Source of the DNA: UBA7803 sp041395905 | GTDB lineage: Bacteria; Pseudomonadota; Gammaproteobacteria; Pseudomonadales; Azotimanducaceae | DNA: 64,000 bases | Assembly: GCA_041395905.1 (NCBI GenBank) | Contig: JAWKZP010000010.1 | Location: forward strand, 1-64,000 | Reading direction: 5' to 3' | In this document: one piece after another, positions 51,486 through 62,065 of the stretch | Numbering within the stretch: the first letter of the stretch is position 1 | How the letters are laid out: every line of letters begins with the position of its first letter | Notes under the pieces: model-generated | Databases searched by the model: none | The model's input: the letters and a program-made list of their open reading frames with translations, nothing else | What the model was told of the DNA's origin: nothing | Translations under genes and position numbers: made by a program

Positions 51486-52645
51486 GCGCCGCCCCGCCGC
51501 TGTCGCTGGACGTGCCGGAGCTGTTGCGCCAGAGCTCGGTTCTCGTGTGCTGCGGCAGCGGCGGGGTCGGCAAGACCACCAGCGCCGCGGCCCTCGGCGT
51601 GCGTGCCGCTCAGCTCGGCAGGCGGGTGCAGGTGATGACCATCGACCCGGCGCGGCGCCTGGCACAGGCGCTCGGGCTCGAGGCGCTGGATTTCGAGCCG
51701 CAGCCCATCGTGCTGGAGGCGCCAGGCAGCCTGTCTGCCATGATGCTCGACAGCAAGCGGGCGTTCGACCGCATGGTGGAGAATTCGGCCCCCAGCGAGC
51801 GGGTGCGCGACGCCATCTTCGCCAATCAGTACTACCAGCAGCTGTCCACGGCTCTGGGCGGCTCTCGCGAGCTGGTGGCGATGGAGCGGGTGCTGGAAAT
51901 CGTGCGCGCCGGTGACAGCGACCTGCTCATCGTCGACACGCCCCCCTCGCAGCACGCGCTGGACTTTCTCGATGCGCCGGAACGCATCGTCAACCTGCTC
52001 GATGGTTCCATCACCAATGCGCTGATACGTCCCTACGGCCTGGCGGCGCGCGCTCAATTCAACCTGTTCCGGCAGTCGTCGGCGGCGACGCTGAAATTCA
52101 TGGAGCGGCTGACGGGCGTGCAGATGCTGGCCGATCTGTCCGACTTTCTGCTGGCGTTTTCCGGGCTGTTCGACGGATTCCGCGAACGCTCGCACGACGT
52201 GCAGGCACTCATGCGCCAGCCCGGCACGGCGTTTCTGCTCGTCTGCGCCCCGGAGCCGGTTAGCCTGGGGCAGGTGGATCTGTTCCATCAGCGCCTGACC
52301 GGCGAACGCATGCGGGTGGCGGGCGTGCTCGCCAATCGGGTGCGGCCTTATCCGGAAGCCTGGCCCGGTCCGGATCAAGCGCTGGAAGGCGTGGGTCTGT
52401 CCGATCAGGAGGCGGAGCTCGTGGAGGCCTGCTGGGACCGCACGTTTTCGGGCGTACCGCTGTCGCAGCGCCTGCTGGCCGGCTACCGGGAGGCGGCCGC
52501 GCTGGCGGCGGCCGATCGCAGCGCCCTTGCCGGCCTGGGCCGCCGCGGGCTGGCGGTGCATCAGGTTCCCGAGTTCACCCGCGATCTGCACAGCATGGCG
52601 GATCTGCTGGCGTTCGCGACCCTGCTCGATGCGCCCGGGGCCTAG
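51482..52645 (+). CDS. ArsA/Get3-like ATPase, second of a pair
   Basis: The 387-residue protein has LVCCGSGGVGKTTSAAALGVRAAQ, where Ser replaces the signature Lys (GK-G to GS-G), DPARRLAQALGLEALDF and LLIVDTPPSQHALDFLD. GTG 51482 overlaps the first gene's stop (GTGA). The pair most likely forms a heterodimer. Arsenite transport is unlikely without arsB/arsC nearby. Membrane-protein targeting or redox-linked glycerol/efflux control, as for BagAB, is inference. Confidence 0.83.
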   Translation: MSAAPPLSLDVPELLRQSSVLVCCGSGGVGKTTSAAALGVRAAQLGRRVQVMTIDPARRLAQALGLEALDFEPQPIVLEAPGSLSAMMLDSKRAFDRMVENSAPSERVRDAIFANQYYQQLSTALGGSRELVAMERVLEIVRAGDSDLLIVDTPPSQHALDFLDAPERIVNLLDGSITNALIRPYGLAARAQFNLFRQSSAATLKFMERLTGVQMLADLSDFLLAFSGLFDGFRERSHDVQALMRQPGTAFLLVCAPEPVSLGQVDLFHQRLTGERMRVAGVLANRVRPYPEAWPGPDQALEGVGLSDQEAELVEACWDRTFSGVPLSQRLLAGYREAAALAAADRSALAGLGRRGLAVHQVPEFTRDLHSMADLLAFATLLDAPGA

Positions 52646-52710
52646 TCCGGGGCCGAATCACGAGCCACGCCCGCAACGGCCCGGGGCATCGCGTCCGGGA
52701 CGCAACCGCC

Positions 52711-54060
52711 TCAGCCGTAAGCCTGCGCCGGCAACCAGGTCACCAGGGCCTGCCACTTGAAAATGATCACGAGGCCGATGAGCTGCAGGATGATGAACGG
52801 CACCACGCCCCGGTAGATGGTGGCCACGTCGATTCCGGCCGGCGCCACGCCTTTCAGATAGAAGATGGCAAATCCGACGGGCGGCGTCAGAAAGCTGGTC
52901 TGCAGGCACACGGCAAACAGCACCGTGAACCACACCGGATCGAACCCGAGACCCGCGACCACGGGCGACACCAGCGGCAGGATGATCAGCGTCAGCTCGA
53001 TCCAGTCGAGAAAGAACCCGAGCAGAAAGGTGGCGAACAGAATGCTCACCAGGATCCCGGTGGGCCCGAACGGCAATCCCAGCAGCGTCCGTTCGATCAG
53101 CGTATCGCCGCCGAGGCCCCGCAGCACCAGCGAGAATGCCGTCGCGCCCAGCAGCACGGCGAAGATGAACGCCGTGGTGCGCGTGGTCTCGTAGAGCACC
53201 TCGCGCAACCCGTGCCTGTCCAGCTGACGCTTCGCCAGCGCGAGTAGCAGCGCGCCGGCGGCGCCGACGCCCGCGGCCTCGGTGGGTGTGGCCAGCCCCA
53301 TGAATATGCTGCCGAGCACGGCCAGGATGAGTCCCGCGGGCGGCAGTATCGCCACCAGCAGATCGCGCACCGCCCCCCAGTCCACCGGGTCGTGACGTCC
53401 TGCAGGGGCTCCTTCCGGGCGCAACAACCCGTAGCCGAACAGGTACAGGATGTAGAGCACCCCGAGCAGCACGCCGGGGAAGACCGCACCCAGGAACAGG
53501 TCACCCACGCTCATGGCCATGCGGTCCGCCATCAGCACCAGCATGATGCTGGGCGGGATGAGGATGCCAAGGGTGCCTACCGCGCAGATGGTGCCCGAGG
53601 CCAGAGAGCGGTCGTAGCCTTCGCGCAGCATCACGGGCAGCCCGAGCAGCGCCAGCAGCACTACCGACGCACCGATGATGCCGGTGGTGGCGGCCAGCAG
53701 CAGTCCGATCAGGGTCACGGTAATGGCGAGCCCGCCCCGCAACCGCCCGAACAGTCGGGCGAAGCTCGTCATGAGGTCCCGGGCGATGCCCGACCGGTCC
53801 AACAGCAGACCCATGAAGATAAACATGGGCAGGGCCACCATCACCCAGTTTTCCATCACGTTCCAGATGCGGTCGACGGCGATGGATGTGTAATTCCAGT
53901 CGACGCCGATGGGCAGATGGAAGTCCACGTCGAGCACGATGGCCAGCGCGGTGAACAGCACCGACAGCCCGCCGAGCAGCCACGCGACGGGAAAGCCCGT
54001 GAACACCAGCGCGATGAAGCTGGCGAACATCAGCAGCGCCAGCAACTCGTTAGCGGGCAT
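52711..54060 (-). CDS. TRAP transporter large permease (DctM family)
   Basis: The 449-residue protein has about 12 hydrophobic helices and typical DctM segments: LLALLMFASFIALVFTGFPVAWLLGG, WVMVALPMFIFMGLLLDRSG, LLALLGLPVMLREGYDRSLASGTICAVGTLGILIPPSIMLV, and GLATPTEAAGVGAAGALLL. It is the energy-coupling Na+-symport subunit of a TRAP importer. Its start overlaps the end of the small permease gene. Confidence 0.92.
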   Translation of the reverse strand: MPANELLALLMFASFIALVFTGFPVAWLLGGLSVLFTALAIVLDVDFHLPIGVDWNYTSIAVDRIWNVMENWVMVALPMFIFMGLLLDRSGIARDLMTSFARLFGRLRGGLAITVTLIGLLLAATTGIIGASVVLLALLGLPVMLREGYDRSLASGTICAVGTLGILIPPSIMLVLMADRMAMSVGDLFLGAVFPGVLLGVLYILYLFGYGLLRPEGAPAGRHDPVDWGAVRDLLVAILPPAGLILAVLGSIFMGLATPTEAAGVGAAGALLLALAKRQLDRHGLREVLYETTRTTAFIFAVLLGATAFSLVLRGLGGDTLIERTLLGLPFGPTGILVSILFATFLLGFFLDWIELTLIILPLVSPVVAGLGFDPVWFTVLFAVCLQTSFLTPPVGFAIFYLKGVAPAGIDVATIYRGVVPFIILQLIGLVIIFKWQALVTWLPAQAYG

Positions 54061-54598
54061 CGCGGCCCTCCGTGTCCTTGCCTGCGCTTTGCACGCTGAA
54101 GAACAGCTGCGCCCACACCCGGGTCAGGCGCGACAGGGTGGCGATCAGCAGCACCAGGAAACCCAGCGGCAGCATGGCCTTGATGAGCCAGCGCAACGGC
54201 AGGCCTCCGGGGGCCTGGGACACCTCACTCAGGGAGAAGCTCTGCCACACGAACGGCACGCTGTAGACGAGGATCAGGGCGATGAACGGCAGCAGCAACA
54301 GCAGGATGCCGTACAGCTCGATCCACGCCTTGAAGCGCTCCGAGAGCCGCTCATGCACCACGTCTACCCGGATGTGGGCATCGCGCTCCACGGCGTAGCC
54401 GAGCCCGAGCAGGAAACCGGTGGCGTAGAGGTGCCACTGGATTTCCTCGAACTCGATGCGTCCCTCGCCGAATACGTAGCGCAGCAGCACGTTGGCGACG
54501 ATGATCACCAGCAGCGCCAGCCACAGCCATGAGATGCAGTGACCGATGCGGCGGATCAGCGGATCGACGCGGCGCGAAAATCTGGTATGGGGCAGCAT
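54050..54598 (-). CDS. TRAP transporter small permease (DctQ family)
   Basis: The 182-residue protein has four membrane helices (for example ISWLWLALLVIIVANVLLRYVFGEGRIEFEEIQWHLYATGFLLG), a DctQ hallmark. It docks the large permease to the binding protein. The preceding gene's stop overlaps it by one base. The operon order is P-Q-M. Confidence 0.9.
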   Translation of the reverse strand: MLPHTRFSRRVDPLIRRIGHCISWLWLALLVIIVANVLLRYVFGEGRIEFEEIQWHLYATGFLLGLGYAVERDAHIRVDVVHERLSERFKAWIELYGILLLLLPFIALILVYSVPFVWQSFSLSEVSQAPGGLPLRWLIKAMLPLGFLVLLIATLSRLTRVWAQLFFSVQSAGKDTEGRDAR

Positions 54599-55731
54599 CA
54601 GAAGTCGCGGGGTAGATAGGCGCGCTGCTTCCAGTAGGCATAGTCCTCGCGGAAGCGCTGCTGCGATTCGAGAATGCGTTGGAAGTCTTCGTCGCCGGCG
54701 GCCTCCTCGGCCAATACCTGGTCGGTCACCGTCTTCAGCTGTCGCAGCACGTCCATGGGCAGTGTCTCGGCGCTGACGCCCTTGGCGGGAAAGCCGCGAA
54801 TTACGGCGCCCTGCAGGCCCTCGGAGCGCGCCAGGTTGCGCGTCACGCCGGCGGTGCAGACGGTTTCCAGCAGCGCCTGCTGTTCGTGGCTCAAGCTTTG
54901 CCAGACCGGCAGGTTCACCACCAGATGGGCGCCGGTTGCCGGCTGGTGCCAGCCCGGATAGTAGTTATAGGGGGCGATGCGGTTGAAGCCGAGCATCTGA
55001 TCCACCACCGGCAGAGCGTACTCCGTGGCGTCGATGGCGCCCTTCTCCAGGGCCTGAAAGATCTCGCCGCCGGGCAGCATGGTGACGGAGGCGCCCAGGC
55101 GCTCGATGACCTTGCCGCCAATGCCGGCGAAGCGGATCTTGAGGCCCTTGAGGTCGTCCAGCGAGTCGATCCGGCGGCGAAACCAGCCCGCGGTCTCCGG
55201 CCCCGTAATGCCACAGAACAGCGGATGCAGGTTGTATCTGTGGTACAGGTCTTCGGCGAGCTTGCGGCCGCCACTTTCGAACCACCAGGCGGAGAATTCC
55301 CAGGGCTCCATGCCGAAGGGCACGGCTCCGAGCAGCGGGGACGCCGCAATTTTGCCCTGGTCGTAACCAAGCCAGGTGTAGCCGGCCTCCACCTTGCCGT
55401 CGCGCACCGCGTCGGTGATGCTGAACGGTGGCACGATCTCGCCGGGTTCGTAGATGTCCAGGCGCACCGCGCCGCCGCTGATGTCACGCAGCGCGCCGCT
55501 GACGTACAGCGCATTGTCGCCGAGCGCCGGCAGGTTGGTGGCGAAGGCCACCGGCACGCGCCAGCGCAGCGGCGCAACCGTCGCGGCTTCGGGGTGCTGC
55601 AGCACGTTAGGCTGGTGCGTCGCCGTGCCGTCGCCGGGCGGGCGCAGCGCCAGGCTGCCGATCAGCCCGACGAGAAATGCGCTGACGACGGCCACAGCGG
55701 CGGCGCGCAGGCTGAGCTGGCCCTGACCCAT
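54598..55731 (-). CDS. TRAP transporter substrate-binding protein (DctP family)
   Basis: The 377-residue protein has an N-terminal membrane anchor or signal (RAAAVAVVSAFLVGLIGSLAL) and DctP motifs: PFGMEPWEFSAWWFESGGRK, DDLKGLKIRFAGIGGKV with the carboxylate-binding Arg, and GGEIFQALEKGAIDATEYALP. This is the TakP/keto-acid-like branch, so an organic acid is the likely ligand. It lies first in the operon. Confidence 0.9.
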   Translation of the reverse strand: MGQGQLSLRAAAVAVVSAFLVGLIGSLALRPPGDGTATHQPNVLQHPEAATVAPLRWRVPVAFATNLPALGDNALYVSGALRDISGGAVRLDIYEPGEIVPPFSITDAVRDGKVEAGYTWLGYDQGKIAASPLLGAVPFGMEPWEFSAWWFESGGRKLAEDLYHRYNLHPLFCGITGPETAGWFRRRIDSLDDLKGLKIRFAGIGGKVIERLGASVTMLPGGEIFQALEKGAIDATEYALPVVDQMLGFNRIAPYNYYPGWHQPATGAHLVVNLPVWQSLSHEQQALLETVCTAGVTRNLARSEGLQGAVIRGFPAKGVSAETLPMDVLRQLKTVTDQVLAEEAAGDEDFQRILESQQRFREDYAYWKQRAYLPRDF

Positions 55732-55999
55732 CGGCTCCCCTCCCGGAGACTCGTAGTTCGGATGACTGGCGGGGGATTGTCGGAAGCCCGGCCGCTGCGC
55801 GCAACCGTGTACTTCCGGGCGCTGTTGCGGCGGTGCTGCGCGGCCCGGACACGGGGTTGGCAGTCACACCCGGCGCCACCGCTATCTTATTGTCTTTGCG
55901 GCCGTATTTGGCTAACTTGTGGCGCTTTGCGCAACGCAGCATCGCGCCGATGGGCAAGTCTGCGCTGTGCAACTGCGCTCAACAATCGTGGGGGATCGC

Positions 56000-57133
56000 A
56001 TGCTAATCGGGGTGCCTAAGGAGACCTGGCCTGGGGAAAAGCGCGCGGCGTTGGTTCCCCAGAGCGTAAAGAAGCTGACGGGTGCAGGCTTCGAGGTGAC
56101 GGTGGAGGCCGGCCTTGGTGCCCATGCGGGCTTCACGGATGCCGACTACAGCGCCGCCGGAGCGACGGTATCCAGCGATCGTGCCGGACTCCTCGGCAGC
56201 GCCGACATCGTGCTGCGGGTGCGCAAGCCCGCCACGGAGGAAGTCGGCCAGCTCAAGGCGGGCGCGGTGCACGTGAGCTTTCTCGATCCTTTCAACGAGA
56301 CGGCGCTGGTCGACAGCCTGGCGGCCCATGGCGTCACCGCCATCTCGATGGAAATGATCCCGCGCAGCACAAGGGCGCAGAAGATGGATGCGCTGTCTTC
56401 CCAGGCCAACCTCGCCGGGTACGTCACTGTCATTCAGGCGTGCTACCACCTGCCGAAGATTCTGCCGATGATGATGACGCCGGCGGGCACCATCGCGCCG
56501 GCGCGGGTGTTCGTCATCGGGGCTGGTGTCGCCGGCCTGCAGGCCATCGCCACGGCCAAGCGCCTGGGTGCCCGGGTCGAGGCGTTCGACACGCGGCCGG
56601 TGGTGGCCGAGCAGGTGCGCTCGCTTGGCGCCAAGTTCGTCGAGATCGACCTGGGAGATACCGGCCAGACCGAGCAGGGTTACGCAAGGGAGCTGACGCC
56701 GGAGCAGCTCGAGCTGCAGCGGCAGGGGCAGAAGAAGGTTATCGCCCAGTCGGACGTGGTGATCACCACCGCTCAGGTGTTCGGCCGCCCTGCGCCGCGG
56801 ATCGTGTCGCGCGACCTGGTCGAGGCAATGCAGCCGGGCAGCGTCGTGGTGGACATGGCCGTGGAGACGGGGGGCAACGTCGAAGGCTCCGTGCTCAATG
56901 AGGTGGTGGACGTCAACGGTGTGAAGATCATCGGTCAGGGCAACCTTCCGGCCGAGGTCGCGAGGAACGCCAGCGAGATGTACTCCAACAACCTGTTCAA
57001 TCTGCTCGACGAGTTCTGGGACGCCGAGGCCAAGAAGCTGGAACTCGAGCCGGACGACGACATCGTCAAGAACTGCGTCATCACCCGTGATGGCGCCATC
57101 GTCAACGAAACCATCAAGAAGCTGCGGGGCTGA
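56000..57133 (+). CDS. pntAA: NAD(P) transhydrogenase alpha subunit, part 1
   Basis: The 377-residue protein begins MLIGVPKETWPGEKRAALVPQSV, and includes VLRVRKPATEEVGQLKAGAVHVSF and the NAD-binding VFVIGAGVAGLQAIATAKRLGARVEAFDTRP. The QKKVIAQSDVVITTAQVFGRPAP segment matches PntAA. With PntAB and PntB it transfers hydride between NADH and NADP+ coupled to proton movement. ATG 56000 (GGGGG upstream) is used. The alpha chain is split into two genes, as usual in alphaproteobacteria and many gammas. Confidence 0.93.
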   Translation: MLIGVPKETWPGEKRAALVPQSVKKLTGAGFEVTVEAGLGAHAGFTDADYSAAGATVSSDRAGLLGSADIVLRVRKPATEEVGQLKAGAVHVSFLDPFNETALVDSLAAHGVTAISMEMIPRSTRAQKMDALSSQANLAGYVTVIQACYHLPKILPMMMTPAGTIAPARVFVIGAGVAGLQAIATAKRLGARVEAFDTRPVVAEQVRSLGAKFVEIDLGDTGQTEQGYARELTPEQLELQRQGQKKVIAQSDVVITTAQVFGRPAPRIVSRDLVEAMQPGSVVVDMAVETGGNVEGSVLNEVVDVNGVKIIGQGNLPAEVARNASEMYSNNLFNLLDEFWDAEAKKLELEPDDDIVKNCVITRDGAIVNETIKKLRG

Positions 57134-57136
57134 ATC

Positions 57137-57453
57137 ATGGAAGCGGTATTTCTCGCCTTTGTGCTGATGTTGTCCATCTTCCTCGGCTTCGAGCTGATCT
57201 CGAAGGTGCCGGCAACACTGCATACGCCTCTCATGTCAGGGGCCAACGCCATTTCCGGAATCACCCTGGTAGGCGCGCTGACCTCTGCCGGATCGGGTCT
57301 GGACTTGGTGGCCACGATTCTCGGCGCGCTGGCCGTGCTGTTTGCCACCATCAACGTGGTTGGCGGGTATCTGGTGACCAACCGTATGCTCAGCATGTTC
57401 CGCAAGAAGGACGGCGCCGCTGGCGCCCCCGGCGCGCAGCGGGGAGGTAAGGC

Positions 57454-57457
<4 letters not shown>
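57137..57457 (+). CDS. pntAB: NAD(P) transhydrogenase alpha subunit, part 2 (membrane)
   Basis: The 106-residue protein has three membrane helices: EAVFLAFVLMLSIFLGFELISKV, NAISGITLVGALTSAGSGLDLVATILGALAVLFATINVVGGYLVTNRMLSMF, typical of PntAB. It starts 3 bases after pntAA and overlaps pntB by 4. Confidence 0.93.
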
Positions 57458-58815
<1,358 letters not shown>

Positions 58816-58863
58816 GCAGGCCCGGGCACGCGCTGCTCCCGCCGGTTTCAGGAAGGAGACGGC

Positions 58864-60129
58864 ATGGCTGAAGCAACCCGTATGGACAGCAGCGAGGACG
58901 CGTGGCGCGTCCCGCTGGAGACGCTCGACGTCAGCGGCGCGCGCCTGTTCGGCAACGATACCTGGCGTCCCTACTTCGAACGGCTGCGCCGCGAGGACCC
59001 GGTACACTACTGCCCGGCGAGCGCCACCGGCCCTTACTGGTCGGTCACCCGGTATCACGACATCAAGGCGGTGGACACCAACCCCGAGGTGTTCTCCTCG
59101 GAAGCTGGCGGCATCAGCATCGCCGATCAGGATGCCGAGATAGAGGCGGTGCAGCTGGAGAACTTCATCTCCATGGATCCGCCGCGCCACGAAGCGCAGC
59201 GCAAGACGGTGGCCCCGTCGGTGGGACCGCGCAATCTGGCAGCGCTGGAAGGGCTGATCCGCGAGCGCGCGGCCGACATCCTCGATCACTTGCCGGTGGG
59301 CGAGGTCTTCAACTGGGTCGATCAGGTGTCTGTCGAGCTGACCGCGCGCATGCTGGCGACACTGTTCGATTTCCCTTACGAGGATCGACACCGGCTGATC
59401 CACTGGTCCAATGTCACCACGGCGTCTCCGCAGATCATGGGCGATGCCGGCATACCGGCCGAAGAGCGGGCCAGGGAGCTCGGTGAGTGCGTGGTCGCGT
59501 TCACGGAGCTCTGGCAGCAGCGCGCGGCGCAGCCGCCGGGTAACGATCTCATCTCCATGCTGGCCCACGGCGAGGCAACCCGCGACATGCCGTCGCGGCC
59601 GAAGGAGTTCCTGGGCAACATTCTGCTGCTGATCGTCGGTGGCAACGACACCACGCGCAACTCCATCAGCGGCGGCGTGCTGGCGCTCAACCAGTACCCG
59701 GACCAGTACGACAAGCTCCGGGCTCAGCCCGAGCTGATACCCAACATGGTTGCCGAGATGATCCGCTGGCAGACGCCCGTGATTCACATGCGCCGCACCG
59801 CGACCCGCGACACCGAACTCGGCGGCAAGACCATCCGCGAAGGCGACAAGGTCGTGATGTGGTACCTCTCGGGCAACCGCGACGAGGAGATCTTCGAAGA
59901 CGCCGACAAGCTGATCATCGATCGCGCCAACGCCCGTCAGCACCTGTCCTTCGGCTACGGCATTCACCGCTGCATGGGCAACCGCCTGGCGGAGATGCAG
60001 CTGCGGGTCCTCTGGGAGGAGATCCACCAGCGTTTTCGCAAGGTGGAGGTCGCAGGCGAGGTCGTTCGCGTGCCGAACAACTTCATCCGCGGAATCGCCG
60101 ACCTGCCGGTTCGTCTGCACCCTAGGTAG
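58864..60129 (+). CDS. Cytochrome P450, CYP153-like alkane hydroxylase
   Basis: The 421-residue protein has TWRPYFERLRREDPVHYCPASATGPYWSVTRYHDIKAVDTNPEVFSSEAGG, very like CYP153A enzymes. FISMDPPRHEAQRKTVAPSV, the I-helix LLLIVGGNDTTRNS, ExxR in AEMIRWQTPVIHMRR and the heme ligand FGYGIHRCMGNRL are all present. CYP153 enzymes hydroxylate n-alkanes or fatty acids at the end carbon. No ferredoxin or ferredoxin reductase is adjacent, so partners must be elsewhere. An ATG with GGAAGGAG upstream is used. Confidence 0.9.
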   Translation: MAEATRMDSSEDAWRVPLETLDVSGARLFGNDTWRPYFERLRREDPVHYCPASATGPYWSVTRYHDIKAVDTNPEVFSSEAGGISIADQDAEIEAVQLENFISMDPPRHEAQRKTVAPSVGPRNLAALEGLIRERAADILDHLPVGEVFNWVDQVSVELTARMLATLFDFPYEDRHRLIHWSNVTTASPQIMGDAGIPAEERARELGECVVAFTELWQQRAAQPPGNDLISMLAHGEATRDMPSRPKEFLGNILLLIVGGNDTTRNSISGGVLALNQYPDQYDKLRAQPELIPNMVAEMIRWQTPVIHMRRTATRDTELGGKTIREGDKVVMWYLSGNRDEEIFEDADKLIIDRANARQHLSFGYGIHRCMGNRLAEMQLRVLWEEIHQRFRKVEVAGEVVRVPNNFIRGIADLPVRLHPR

Positions 60130-60422
60130 CGGCGTCGCCCGGATCGAACCGGGCCGCGCCGGATGGCACTGTTGGGTGTTCCTGCATCTGCGGCGGTGGG
60201 GTAGGGGCATGCCCTCTTCGGCTCCGCCCCTCCGGGGTACCCTCGTTGGCCTACTTGCCCCGCCCTGCGCGCGGGTCAATTAGGCCGCCTCGGCGTCGCC
60301 ACAGGCGAGTTCATACCCCTACCCCACCCCCGCAGCTGCGCGATCGCTCATCCAAGAGGCATCGGCGCGGCCCGGTTCGATCCGGGCGACGCCGAACGCT
60401 GTGAGCGCAGATCGACGGCGGC
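60130..60422. repeat. Inverted-repeat element between convergent genes
   Basis: Bases 60130-60161 and 60363-60394 are perfect 32-bp inverted copies, starting CGGCGTCGCCCGG. Inside them, 60190-60211 and 60312-60333 form a second imperfect inverted pair (20 of 22 bases), with GGTGGGGTAGGGG. The middle holds no gene. It lies between the P450 and the sulfatase, both ending here. It may be a bidirectional terminator, a REP/MITE-like element or an insertion remnant. The 32-bp arms are themselves partly self-complementary (GCCCGG...CCGGGC). Confidence 0.75.
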
Positions 60423-61937
60423 TCAGCCGAGTCCCAGGCGCTGGAATTGTTCTGCAGGCGCTTCGAGCTCTGTGAGGGCCGTGTGCAGCAGCTCCAGCAT
60501 GTCGCGCTCGTCCGTGCCGCCCAGGCGGTTTTCGGTTTCTTCGGGGTCGCGGTCGAGGTCGTAGAGGTGATGCTGGTTGGCGCGCTGGCCCAGGCACCAG
60601 TAGGGCAGCATGTCGCCGGGGGCGAACGGCTGGCGCAGCACGGGGATGTCCGAGCCCGGCATGAAGTCGATGCGCGCGCGGCGGTCGGGCTTGGGCAGCT
60701 TGAGCTGCGGCATGCCGTGCACCGGCATGGTGCTCCAGCGGTTCGACCACATGGACAGCGGCAGGTTGTCGTCACTGACCGGGCTGCGGGCGTATTTGCG
60801 CTGCCCGTCGAGAACGTGCACCCAGCGTCCGTACACGCCGGCCAGCGCCCAGTCGCGGATTGCGCGTTTCGAGCCGTCCAGCAGGGGCAGCAGTGAGTGC
60901 CCGTGGTTGACCCCACGCGGACTGATACCGAACAGATCGTAAAGCGTGGCATTGATGTCGACGTTCGTGGTCAGGGCGTCGCACGTGCCGGGCGCCACGC
61001 CCGGGTGGTGGACGAACAGCGGCGTATGGCCCAGCGGCTCGTAATGCGGTACGCCGGGCTTGCCGAAGATGTCCTTCTCGCCCAGATAGTGGCCATGATC
61101 GGTGCACAGGATGATGGTTGTGTCCTGCCACAGATCGGCCGCGTCCACTGCATCCAGCAGTTTGCCGAACCAGTGATCGATCATCGACAGCTTGCTGCCG
61201 TAGTTGGCGCGTACGTGGTGTGCTTCCCGGGCGCTGAGCGTGCCGCGCTCCACGGTCTTCACCGAGTACGGGGGCCAGATCATCTGCGGGCCGGTCCAGT
61301 CCGGGTCGTAGCGGTTGGCCCAGGGCGCGGGCGTGTCGAACGGCTCGTGTGGGTCGAACTCGTCGACGAACAGCAGAAAGCGGTCGTGAAAGCCGGCGTT
61401 CTCGGTGAGCCAGCGCGCAGCCCGCTGCATGGTTCGGGGTCCGGGATAGTCCAGCTCTTCACGAAACCAGGTGCGTGACACGTTGTAGTAGCGATCGCTG
61501 CCGATGCGCTCGTCGATGGGCAGCGACGGCGCTCCGATCCAGCTCGGGTCCGGGCGCGTCTTCCAGGGATCGTTCTCATGACCGCGGACGTAGTCCCAGG
61601 CGCGGAACTCGGTGTGATAGTTCTCGCCGCCGGTCTCGAACAGGTGCGGATGGTCGCTCACCAGCATGGTCGCCACACCCTGCTCGCGCAGCGGCTCCGT
61701 GATGGCTTCTTCCCAGAGCTCGATGGAGCCCCAGGGGCGCCATAGGAAGTCCATCGCACCGACGAGAATGTCGTGGCGTGCCGGCATGCACGGCAGTGAC
61801 CCGACGAAATGCCTGTCGAAACGCACCGCGCGGGCCGCGAACCGGTCGATGTTGGGCGTATCGAACTCACGCCCGCCGTAGGCACCGAGCATGTGCCGGT
61901 TGAGGCTGTCCAGCAGGACCACGATCACGTTGCTCAA
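60423..61937 (-). CDS. Sulfatase (arylsulfatase-like)
   Basis: The 504-residue protein has NVIVVLLDSLNRHMLGAYGG (metal-binding Asp), the formylglycine motif C-M-P-A-R in SLPCMPARHDILVG (about residue 55), and IILCTDHGHYLGEKDIFGKPG (second metal site). The sulfatase would hydrolyse sulfate esters; the motif ends C-x-P-x-R with Ala for Ser, acceptable for Cys-type enzymes. No signal peptide is seen, so a cytosolic phosphonate monoester or sulfate hydrolase is likely. TTG 61937 has GGAGCAGGG before it; a longer frame reaches 62000. Confidence 0.85.
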   Translation of the reverse strand: MSNVIVVLLDSLNRHMLGAYGGREFDTPNIDRFAARAVRFDRHFVGSLPCMPARHDILVGAMDFLWRPWGSIELWEEAITEPLREQGVATMLVSDHPHLFETGGENYHTEFRAWDYVRGHENDPWKTRPDPSWIGAPSLPIDERIGSDRYYNVSRTWFREELDYPGPRTMQRAARWLTENAGFHDRFLLFVDEFDPHEPFDTPAPWANRYDPDWTGPQMIWPPYSVKTVERGTLSAREAHHVRANYGSKLSMIDHWFGKLLDAVDAADLWQDTTIILCTDHGHYLGEKDIFGKPGVPHYEPLGHTPLFVHHPGVAPGTCDALTTNVDINATLYDLFGISPRGVNHGHSLLPLLDGSKRAIRDWALAGVYGRWVHVLDGQRKYARSPVSDDNLPLSMWSNRWSTMPVHGMPQLKLPKPDRRARIDFMPGSDIPVLRQPFAPGDMLPYWCLGQRANQHHLYDLDRDPEETENRLGGTDERDMLELLHTALTELEAPAEQFQRLGLG

Positions 61938-62065
61938 ACCCTGCTCCCCGACCTGAGTTGCCAGCCGGGACTTTAACACCACGCCGCCCCGCTTCCACAT
62001 GCGGTGCGTGTCCCGGGGGCTCTACAATGTTCGCGTCTGCCGCTGCAACGGAAAGGTACTGTCCC

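Noticed and set aside
50523..52645. Arsenic resistance operon
   Set aside because: No arsB, arsC or arsR is nearby, and the ATPases lack the ArsA tandem fusion.
60130..60394. tRNA gene suggested by GGTTCGATCC
   Set aside because: The T-arm-like piece has a 6-base loop, no acceptor, anticodon or D arm is found, and it occurs as both ends of an inverted repeat.
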